This document shows, piece by piece, positions 1-4,843 of a stretch of 5,025 nucleotides of DNA. The position numbers and the translations under genes are program-made. Every line of letters starts with the position of its first letter. The first letter of the stretch is position 1. This stretch comes from Acidobacteriota bacterium (GTDB lineage Bacteria > Acidobacteriota > Polarisedimenticolia > QHYA01). The notes beneath the pieces were generated by a model. The model did not search any database. It saw only the letters and a program-made list of their open reading frames with translations, and was not told the DNA's origin. The stretch spans positions 3,628 to 8,652 of the forward strand of contig QHYA01000212.1 in NCBI GenBank assembly GCA_003223995.1, read 5' to 3'.

Positions 1-29
1 TCCCGGCGCTGGCGTACCACGTTGCCCCT

Positions 30-48
30 CCCGAGAACCAATCCCGGG
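30..48 (-). other. Stem-loop downstream of tRNA-Lys, possible 3' end signal
   Basis: On the minus strand this reads as a 7-bp stem (CCCGGGA with TCTCGGG, one G-U pair) closing a 5-nt loop TTGGT. It begins about 35 nt after the CCA end of the tRNA, where a transcript end would be reasonable. No U-tract follows (the next bases are AGGGGC), so it is not a textbook intrinsic terminator. It could be a Rho-dependent or processed 3' end, or chance in GC-rich DNA. Bases 1-29 hold a purine-rich GGGAGGGG followed by GTG on the minus strand, which could start a gene to the left, but too little is visible to call one. Confidence 0.3.
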
Positions 49-83
49 TGAATCACGTCCGAGTTGGCGAAGGATAAGGATAA

Positions 84-159
84 TGGTGAGCCGTGCAGGA
101 CTCGAACCTGCGACCCGCTGCTTAAAAGGCAGCCGCTCTACCGACTGAGCTAACGGCCC
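84..159 (-). tRNA. tRNA-Lys, anticodon UUU
   Basis: Read on the minus strand this is a complete 76-nt cloverleaf. The acceptor stem GGGCCGT pairs with ACGGCTC, followed by discriminator A and an encoded CCA (84-86). The D-arm contains AGCTCAGTCGGTAGAGC. The anticodon stem GCTGC/GCAGC encloses the loop CTTTTAA, giving anticodon UUU, which reads AAA and AAG lysine codons. The T-arm is GCAGG-TTCGAGT-CCTGC with the invariant TTC. Nothing is missing or mismatched in the stems apart from one G-U pair (2-71). A weak -10-like TAACAT lies at 178-183 on the minus strand, about 20 nt upstream of the mature 5' end, without a recognisable -35. tRNA 3' ends are common integration sites, but no duplicated 3' end or integrase is visible here. 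Confidence 0.97.
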
Positions 160-299
160 ATCCTGTTGACGGCGCGCATGTTAGCACGGGTCATGTCGTA
201 GGCGACCTATTGCCTGTGATCTTAGCCCGCCCATGGGCCGTCGAGTCGGAGGCGGAGGAGCGAGAATTCTGAGACTCGGAATCAGAGCTGGTCAGGAAA

Positions 300-323
300 C
301 TGAAGCCTGGAGCGGTGCTTCGG
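300..323 (-). terminator. Weak hairpin terminator after the receiver-only gene
   Basis: Immediately after the stop codon of the receiver gene (325-327), the minus strand folds as CCGAAGC, a 10-nt loop, then GCTTCAG. This is a 7-bp stem with one G-U pair, followed by the short T-containing run TTTCC. Position and orientation suit transcription termination. The loop is large and the T-run short, so it is probably leaky at best. The remaining bases 160-299 show no gene. Confidence 0.4.
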
Positions 324-324
324 T

Positions 325-747
325 TCAGGGCCCCGACACCGGCGAGGGGGTGCGGATGCCCAGGAGCGTGCGCACCCGGGAAATGACATCGTCGAGCTTG
401 AAGGGCTTGTAGAGGAGATCGTCGGCCATCGAGTAGGCGAAGAGAGCGTCTTCACGCTCTGGTTCTCCATCCACTCGCCTGGCCGTGATCAGCAGGATCT
501 TCGGGACCATGACGCCATCTCCCAGGGTCCCGAGCATCTTGATTTTTCGCGAGAGCCGAAAGCCGTTCTCCTTCGGCATCATGACATCCAGCACCATGGC
601 ATGCGGCTGGAAGGATCGAAACACCTCGAGCGCTTGCTGCCCGTCCGAGGCGGTCTCCACGACATAGCCTTTCGAGGCCAGAGCCTTCTGCAGACCGAGG
701 CGGATGGACGGATGATCGTCGACGACCAGAACTCTAGCGGCGGACAT
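325..747 (-). CDS. Single-domain (receiver-only) response regulator
   Basis: A 140-residue CheY-like receiver that would accept a phosphoryl group from a histidine kinase or phosphotransfer protein in the cytosol. The phosphorylation site is Asp54 (MVLDVMMP), with the acidic Mg2+ pair Asp10-Asp11 (VLVVDDHP), switch Thr88 (LLITA) and conserved Lys114 (YKPF). There is no DNA-binding, enzymatic or other output domain: the protein ends about 15 residues after the last helix in a Pro/Ser tail. Two stretches are longer than usual: the alpha3-beta4 link (around residues 70-82) and beta4-alpha4 (Thr88 to Lys114 is 26 residues, against about 22 in typical receivers). The ATG start is supported by GAGGGGTGA directly upstream. 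It lies 89 bases downstream of purA on the same strand but has its own promoter-like sequence. The partner kinase is not in the window and the specific pathway cannot be inferred. Confidence 0.93.
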   Translation of the reverse strand: MSAARVLVVDDHPSIRLGLQKALASKGYVVETASDGQQALEVFRSFQPHAMVLDVMMPKENGFRLSRKIKMLGTLGDGVMVPKILLITARRVDGEPEREDALFAYSMADDLLYKPFKLDDVISRVRTLLGIRTPSPVSGP

Positions 748-780
748 TCACCCCTCTTTATGGTCCTGCCTGGAATAAGA

Positions 781-808
781 GATATAGGCCGGGCTGTGAA
801 AGCGTCAA
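781..808 (-). promoter_or_regulatory. Sigma70-type promoter for the receiver-only gene
   Basis: On the minus strand a -35 box TTGACG (803-808, 5 of 6 to consensus) is followed after 16 bases by a -10 box TATATC (781-786, 4 of 6). Transcription would start near 774, giving a leader of about 27 nt that contains the ribosome binding site GAGGGG (751-756) just before the ATG at 747. It sits between the purA stop and the regulator start, so the regulator can probably be expressed independently of purA. The call comes from sequence match only. Confidence 0.6.
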
Positions 809-836
809 GCGGAGAAGCGATCGGGTGTCCCCCCGC

Positions 837-2201
837 TCACGTGTCGGCCCGCCTCACCGGTGTCCCTGCTGGAGCGGCTCGGCCGGCGCGCGCGGGGACA
901 ACCATGTTCGCGGACCAGAGCCGATCGGAGCAGAGGATCGCCTGTTCGCGGTCGCCTCCCACCGAGACGATGGCCACCTCACAGCCTGTCAGCGAGGAGA
1001 TCCGGTCGAGATAACGCCTCGCAGCCGCCGGCAGGTCGCCGATCCGGCGCGCACCGGAGGTCGGATGCCGCCATCCGGGAAGGACCTCGTATGTCGGCTC
1101 CACTTCGTCGATGACCCACGGCTCGGCAGGCAGATCCGGCAGATCCATCCCCCGGTAGCGGTAGGCGACGCAGACCGGTATCTCCTCGAAAGCGTCCAGC
1201 ACGTCGAACAGGGTGACCGCGATGGCGTCGAGCCCGTTGATCGTCGCGGCATGGCGCGCGGCCACCCCGTCGAACCAACCGCAGCGGCGCGGCCGGCCGG
1301 TCGTCGTGCCGTACTCCCGTCCGCGCTCGCGGAGGATCTCCCCGGCCTCGGTGCGCTGCTCCGTGGGAAAGGGGCCGGCACCGACGCGAGTGGAGTAGGC
1401 CTTGAAAACCCCGATGACGCCGTCGAGCCACCTGGGGCCGATGCCGAGACCCGGCGCCAGCCCGCCGGCGACGGTGCTCGATGAGGTGACGAAAGGATAG
1501 GTGCCGTGATCCACGTCCAGCATCGCCCCCTGCGCCCCCTCGAAGAGAACCCGCGCCCCCTCCTTCATCCGCTCAGTCAGCCACAGCGGCGTGTCGCCCG
1601 TGAACGGAGCCAGCACGCGGCCATGCTCATGGTACTCCTCGGCCAGAGCCTGCGCGTCCGGCAGGCTGTGTCCCGATCGACGGAGCAACTCGCCGAAGCC
1701 GGCGTCGAGGAACGCTTGGAGCTTCGCGCGCACGGTCTCGACTTCCCCAAGATCCACCAGCCTCACGCCGACACGGGCCATCTTGGTCATGTAGGCGGGG
1801 CCGATGCCCAGCCGTGTCGTGCCCAGGCTCACGATCGACGGGTTTTCCTCGGCCCAGCGGTCGAGCTCGCGGTGGAGAGGAAAGATGACGTGGGCCCTGT
1901 GGCTGACCCGCAACCGCCCGCGCACCTTGATCCCCTCCTGCTCCAGCTTCTCGATCTCCTGCAGGAGAGCCACCGGGTCGAGTACGGCTCCGCTGCCGAT
2001 CACGGCGATCACCCCCTCGCGCAGGATCCCGGAGGGGATATGGTGGAGGGCGAAGACCTTCCCCTCGAAGCGGACCGTATGGCCGGCGTTCGGTCCGCCT
2101 TGCCAGCGGGCGACGATGTCGAACTTGTCGGCCAGTAGATCGACGATCTTTCCCTTCCCCTCGTCTCCCCACTGGCCGCCGACCACAGCGATGTTGCTCA
2201 T
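837..2201 (-). CDS. purA: Adenylosuccinate synthetase
   Basis: PurA (EC 6.3.4.4) joins IMP and L-aspartate using GTP to form adenylosuccinate, the first committed step from IMP to AMP, in the cytosol. The 454-residue protein is collinear with the E. coli enzyme over most of its length. It has the nucleotide-binding signature QWGDEGKGK (residues 10-18) with catalytic Asp13, and GGPNAGHT with catalytic His41. GTTRLGIGPAY with Thr129 and GIGPAYxxKxxR ending at Arg143 form the second family signature. EGAQG carries Gln224, STRVGAGPFPTE follows, and the loop TTGRPRRCGW spans residues 300-309 with Arg303 and Arg305. It seems fully functional. The C-terminus runs about 20-25 residues past the usual end (about 430) in an Ala/Arg/Pro-rich tail. 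The ATG is fixed by the family N-terminus, although the Shine-Dalgarno is poor (ACCTGAAAAA). It follows the zinc-ribbon regulator gene by 78 bases on the same strand. Confidence 0.98.
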   Translation of the reverse strand: MSNIAVVGGQWGDEGKGKIVDLLADKFDIVARWQGGPNAGHTVRFEGKVFALHHIPSGILREGVIAVIGSGAVLDPVALLQEIEKLEQEGIKVRGRLRVSHRAHVIFPLHRELDRWAEENPSIVSLGTTRLGIGPAYMTKMARVGVRLVDLGEVETVRAKLQAFLDAGFGELLRRSGHSLPDAQALAEEYHEHGRVLAPFTGDTPLWLTERMKEGARVLFEGAQGAMLDVDHGTYPFVTSSSTVAGGLAPGLGIGPRWLDGVIGVFKAYSTRVGAGPFPTEQRTEAGEILRERGREYGTTTGRPRRCGWFDGVAARHAATINGLDAIAVTLFDVLDAFEEIPVCVAYRYRGMDLPDLPAEPWVIDEVEPTYEVLPGWRHPTSGARRIGDLPAAARRYLDRISSLTGCEVAIVSVGGDREQAILCSDRLWSANMVVPARAGRAAPAGTPVRRADT

Positions 2202-2202
2202 T

Positions 2203-2225
2203 TTTTCAGGTTGCGTTTTCAGGTT
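2203..2225 (-). repeat. Tandem 10-bp direct repeat abutting the purA start
   Basis: The minus-strand decamer AACCTGAAAA occurs twice, at 2216-2225 and 2203-2212, offset by 13 bases. The second copy runs to one base short of the purA ATG and occupies the position of the Shine-Dalgarno. The bases between are CGC. This could be a chance duplication, or a site for a protein or RNA acting on purA translation. No known purine operator (PurR box) was recognised. Confidence 0.5.
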
Positions 2226-2235
2226 CTGCGCGCAC

Positions 2236-2266
2236 CCAGCCTCCCGGAGCTGGTCGGAGCAGGCTG
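2236..2266 (-). other. Overlapping alternative stem-loops in the purA leader
   Basis: In the 78-base gap before purA two inverted repeats share bases 2237-2240. One pairs 2237-2242 with 2261-2266 (CAGCCT/AGGCTG, 18-nt loop). The other pairs 2236-2240 with 2249-2253 (CCAGC/GCTGG, 8-nt loop). They cannot form together. No U-run follows either stem. They might be a processing site, a weak pause or attenuator, or incidental GC-rich pairing. Confidence 0.25.
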
Positions 2267-2279
2267 CTTTCCATTCCGT

Positions 2280-2834
2280 TCAGGCTGCGGGTGGGGGTCC
2301 CTCGAGGGCGGTGCGCACGCGGAAGACGAGCGACTCCTTGAGGTTCTCCTTGTCGATGAAGCCGCTGGCGCCGAGCTGGTGAAGGAAACCGACCACATTC
2401 TCCTTGTAAACGCCGCTCATCACCAGCACGGGGATGTCCTTGAGCCGTGGGTTCTTCTTCATCTCCCTCAGGACATCGAAGCCGGTCATCTTGGGCATGA
2501 GCAGGTCGAGCACGACCAGGTCGGGGTGCTCATCCTCCGCCGCGTGAAGGGCGGAGACACCGTCTGCGCAGATGTGGACAAGGTATCCGGCCTCTGACAG
2601 GAGTTGCTTGGAGACCGCCTGCACGATCTCGGAATCGTCCGCGATGAGGACCTTCTGCTGCCGTTCGATCTTGTCGAAAGAGGTCGCCGAGGAGGTGGTC
2701 TTGACCACATCCTGCACGAGGTCGATCCGGACGATCTGGTCGCAGGAAGGGCAAAGGTACTTCATGACCCTGTCTTCGGGAAAGTACTCGCGCAGGCGGA
2801 TCTCCGTTCCGCACTGGGGGCATTTCACGAGCAT
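2280..2834 (-). CDS. Zinc-ribbon plus receiver response regulator
   Basis: A 184-residue cytosolic signalling protein. Residues 1-38 form a small zinc-ribbon-like module with two CxxC pairs, Cys5/Cys8 (CPQC) and Cys28/Cys31 (CPSC), expected to bind one Zn2+. A Ser/Thr-containing linker (about 40-60) leads into a complete receiver (61-180). The receiver has the acidic pair Asp66-Asp67 (LIADDSE), phosphoacceptor Asp110 (VVLDLLMPK), switch Ser140 (VLVMSG) and Lys162 (FIDKEN). No helix-turn-helix or enzymatic output domain is present, so output is by partner binding or through the ribbon. I chose the ATG at 2834 because GGAGG (2843-2847) stands 8 bases upstream and the zinc ribbon begins right after it. 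An in-frame ATG at 2987 would add 51 residues of low-complexity Arg-rich sequence that looks non-coding. It is first in the minus-strand run, 78 bases before purA. The cognate kinase is not in the window. Confidence 0.9.
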   Translation of the reverse strand: MLVKCPQCGTEIRLREYFPEDRVMKYLCPSCDQIVRIDLVQDVVKTTSSATSFDKIERQQKVLIADDSEIVQAVSKQLLSEAGYLVHICADGVSALHAAEDEHPDLVVLDLLMPKMTGFDVLREMKKNPRLKDIPVLVMSGVYKENVVGFLHQLGASGFIDKENLKESLVFRVRTALEGPPPAA

Positions 2835-2842
2835 CTTGGCAA

Positions 2843-2863
2843 CCTCCGTGCGCCGTGCGCACG
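2843..2863 (-). promoter_or_regulatory. Ribosome binding site next to a strong GC hairpin
   Basis: The Shine-Dalgarno GGAGG of the zinc-ribbon regulator (2843-2847) directly abuts a perfect 7-bp inverted repeat, CGTGCGC, loop ACG, GCGCACG (2847-2863). They share one base. An alternative pairing of 2847-2852 with 2862-2867 is also possible. In the mRNA the stem would sit immediately 5' of the ribosome binding site and could limit or modulate initiation. The site decides the start codon at 2834. Confidence 0.5.
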
Positions 2864-3109
2864 CACGTTCTCCCGTGCCTTTCCGCTTCTCAAGGTTTCC
2901 TCTTTGTCTGACCTCCAAGGCGTCCGGCGCGCCCCGTGAGCAACTCTCTCCCACAGGGCCGTCGTGCGCGTCCCACGCGGGCGTCATGGGAGCAGGCTCG
3001 CGCCGGCCATCGGGCCTCGCCGCAAACTGGCCGCAGTGCAGCCGCCTCGACGCTGCCGGAAGAGGCGCAAGCTCAAACGCGGCCGCAGTATATCACGTCA
3101 AAAGGGCGC

Positions 3110-3115
3110 TAGAAT
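3110..3115 (+). promoter_or_regulatory. Putative -10 box for hutH
   Basis: TAGAAT differs from the TATAAT consensus at one position and lies just ahead of the hutH ATG at 3125. Transcription would begin around 3122, leaving almost no leader, and no good Shine-Dalgarno is present (only GGA at 3117-3119). That arrangement fits leaderless or near-leaderless translation. No good -35 is found 16-18 bases upstream, so the call is tentative. Confidence 0.35.
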
Positions 3116-3124
3116 CGGACCCTC

Positions 3125-4843
3125 ATGAGCCGGATCTTGCTCGGCGAGAACGACTTGACACTCGGGGAGGTGCAGAGGGTCGCGAAGGGGACGGCGCGTG
3201 CGTCCCTGGGAACAAAGGCGGCCGCCCGCATGCGAGCCTCTCGAGAGGTTGTCCTGGCCGCCCTCGCGGAAGACCACCCCTCCTATGGCGTCAACACGGG
3301 CTTCGGCCATCTCGTGGACGTGCGCATTCCGGCCAGCCAGATCCGCGAATTGCAATACAACCTCTTGAGAAGTCATTCGGCCGGCGTGGGCGAGCCGCTC
3401 GGTCCGGAAGAGACCCGCGTCGTGATGCTGCTGCGCGCTCATGCTCTTGCCCGTGGTCATTCCGGAGCGCGGCCGGAGATCGTGAGGCGGCTGCTGGACA
3501 TGCTCAACGCGAACCTGCTGCCGCGGATCCCAAGCCAGGGGAGCGTCGGAGCCAGCGGGGATCTCGCGCCCCTGGCCCACCTTGCCCTGACGCTGATCGG
3601 CGAGGGGGAGATCCTGCGGGGCGGACGGGATGGACGAGGTGGTGGCGGCGTGGCGGGGGGTCAGGGTGGACCGGGGGGGCGGAGTGGACCGGGTTGGCAC
3701 CGCGCGAAGAACGTGGGCGGGGCAGCGGTGGCGCGCCGGATCGGGCGGAGCCCCCGCGACTGGCGGAGCGAGCGTTTCGTCGCGGCGTCGGCAGCGCTGC
3801 GAGCCGCGGGACTCCGGCCGCTTCGGCTCGAGGCAAAGGAAGGGCTGTCGCTGATCAACGGCACCCAGGTGACAACAGCGATCGGCGTCCTGGCTCTGCT
3901 GGAGGCTGAAGCGTTGCTCACCCACCTCGACATCTCGGGAGCGATGTCGCTCGAAGCCCTCAAGGGGTCGATACGCCCCTTCGACGAGCGCATCCAGCGA
4001 GTTCGGCCGCATCGGGGGCAGCAGATCTCCGCGCGAAACCTGCGGGCGCTGCTGGCCCACAGCCAGATCATGGAATCGCACAGAAACTGCGGACGCATCC
4101 AGGACTCCTACGCCCTGCGGTGCATGCCACAGGTGCACGGAGCCGGACGCAACGCGGCCGGGCACGTGCGGGAGATCCTCGAGATCGAGGTCAACTCCTC
4201 GACGGACAATCCCCTCGTTTTCGCCGAGCGCCAAGCCAGCCCCCAAGAGCCCGCAACCACCGTTGGCGCGCTCGGCCTGATGATCCCGGGCGGCAACTTC
4301 CACGGCCAGCCGGTCGCGGCGGCTCTTGACTATCTCGCCCTAGCGATGACCGGGGTGGCCTCGATCTGCGAACGGAGGATCGAACGGCTCGTGAACCCCG
4401 CCCTCTCCGGCCTTCCCCCTTTCCTCGTCGAGGACTCGGGACTGAACAGCGGCCTGATGATGGCGCAGGTGACCGCCGCGGCCCTGGTTTCCGAGAACAA
4501 GGTCCTCTCCCACCCGGCCAGCGTCGATTCGATTCCGACCTCCGGCAACCGGGAGGATCATGTGCCGATGGCCCCCATCGCCGCCCGCAAGGCGGCTCAG
4601 GTCGTGGCCAACGCCCGGCGCATCCTCGCCATCGAGGTTCTCGCCGCCGCCCAGGCGCTCGATTTCCTCGCGCCGCTGCGGCCCGCTCGTGCAGTCGAGA
4701 AGGTGCATCGGCGGATCCGCCGCGAGCTTCCCCACATGAAAGGGGACCGCGTTTTGGCGGCCGACATCGCGATCGTGGAGGAGCTGATTGTCTCGGGGGC
4801 GCTGCGCGCCGCGGCCGAGGAGGTGACGGGGGAATTGGAGTGA
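3125..4843 (+). CDS. hutH: Histidine ammonia-lyase with internal insertion
   Basis: HutH (EC 4.3.1.3) removes ammonia from L-histidine to give trans-urocanate, the first step of histidine degradation, as a cytosolic tetramer. The MIO cofactor forms from Ala143-Ser144-Gly145 in GSVGASGDLAPLAH. Counterparts of the P. putida catalytic residues are present: Tyr54 (YGVNTGFG), His84 (SHSAGVGEP), Asn245 (LINGTQ), Gln326, Tyr329 and Arg332 (QDSYALRC), Phe392 (GGNFHGQP) and Glu477. His84 and Glu477 favour histidine over Phe/Tyr as substrate. At 572 residues it is about 60 longer than usual. About 50 of these lie at residues 166-222 and about 13 around 367-388. Arg476 replaces the normally conserved Gln of the NQED motif. 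The ATG gives a family-standard N-terminus, although no strong ribosome site precedes it. No hutU/I/G gene adjoins it, and its stop overlaps the start of the next gene. Histidine lyase is very likely; activity given the oddities is unproven. Confidence 0.94.
   Translation: MSRILLGENDLTLGEVQRVAKGTARASLGTKAAARMRASREVVLAALAEDHPSYGVNTGFGHLVDVRIPASQIRELQYNLLRSHSAGVGEPLGPEETRVVMLLRAHALARGHSGARPEIVRRLLDMLNANLLPRIPSQGSVGASGDLAPLAHLALTLIGEGEILRGGRDGRGGGGVAGGQGGPGGRSGPGWHRAKNVGGAAVARRIGRSPRDWRSERFVAASAALRAAGLRPLRLEAKEGLSLINGTQVTTAIGVLALLEAEALLTHLDISGAMSLEALKGSIRPFDERIQRVRPHRGQQISARNLRALLAHSQIMESHRNCGRIQDSYALRCMPQVHGAGRNAAGHVREILEIEVNSSTDNPLVFAERQASPQEPATTVGALGLMIPGGNFHGQPVAAALDYLALAMTGVASICERRIERLVNPALSGLPPFLVEDSGLNSGLMMAQVTAAALVSENKVLSHPASVDSIPTSGNREDHVPMAPIAARKAAQVVANARRILAIEVLAAAQALDFLAPLRPARAVEKVHRRIRRELPHMKGDRVLAADIAIVEELIVSGALRAAAEEVTGELE
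3620..3790 (+). other. Gly-rich in-frame insertion within hutH
   Basis: Between the conserved GEGE (residues 159-162) and AALRAAGL (from 223), ordinary HutH proteins have a link of roughly a dozen residues. Here it is about 50 residues longer. The first part (about 166-190) is mostly Gly with Arg, Ser and Pro. The second part (about 191-222) is basic and contains three Trp/Phe residues. The DNA is extremely G-rich on the coding strand and includes two copies of GTGGACCGGG (3667-3676 and 3684-3693). In this frame many third positions are A or T at the start of the insert, unlike the rest of the gene. The +1 frame there has almost pure G/C third positions. This suggests DNA not originally selected in the hutH frame, or local repeat expansion. 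An assembly error or paired frameshifts are alternatives. Confidence 0.7.
3655..3679 (+). other. Putative G-quadruplex motif inside hutH
   Basis: A run of six G, then TCA, GGG, TGGACC and a run of seven G gives four G-triplets with loops of 3, 6 and 1 bases on the coding strand. It would form in the mRNA as well as in single-stranded DNA. It lies inside the insertion and may be a by-product of its composition. Confidence 0.5.

Larger units (their letters stand above)
2835..3124. promoter_or_regulatory. Divergent intergenic region between the zinc-ribbon regulator and hutH
   Basis: These 290 bases separate two divergently read genes and should hold both promoters. On the minus strand an extended -10 (TGATATACT, core TATACT at 3087-3092) is visible without a good -35. 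A TTGACG (3096-3101) also lies on that strand but has no matching -10 at the right distance. On the plus strand TAGAAT (3110-3115) matches the -10 consensus in 5 of 6 positions and ends 9 bases before the hutH ATG. The nonamer ACTGCGGCC (minus strand) occurs at 3029-3037 and 3081-3089, and the second copy overlaps the extended -10. No convincing coding sequence was found: open frames crossing the region are low-complexity shadows. No riboswitch was recognised. Confidence 0.5.

Noticed and set aside
229..238. Palindrome GCCCATGGGC between the tRNA and the receiver gene as a terminator
   Set aside because: It has no loop and no following T-run; it is only a short restriction-type palindrome.
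825..2138. Several plus-strand open frames opposite purA (825-1484, 1506-2138, 1804-2382)
   Set aside because: They are shadows of a fully conserved purA; none shows a domain or ribosome site.
2835..2987. N-terminal extension of the zinc-ribbon regulator from the upstream ATG at 2987
   Set aside because: The 51 added residues are low-complexity, the ribosome site lies at the inner ATG (2834), and the zinc ribbon starts there.
2572..3909. A 445-residue plus-strand open frame from within the zinc-ribbon regulator into hutH
   Set aside because: It crosses two real genes and the divergent promoter region out of frame, with Arg/Gly/Ala-rich sequence and no recognisable domain.
3098..4303. A 401-residue minus-strand open frame opposite hutH
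   Set aside because: It mirrors hutH, has low-complexity Arg/Pro-rich composition and no family motif, and hutH in the other strand has complete catalytic motifs. Long antisense frames are expected at this GC content.
3125..4843. Phenylalanine or tyrosine ammonia-lyase identity for the hutH product
   Set aside because: The His84 motif (SHSAGVGEP) and Glu477 followed by DHV follow the histidine ammonia-lyase pattern, not the NQDV-type pattern of PAL/TAL.
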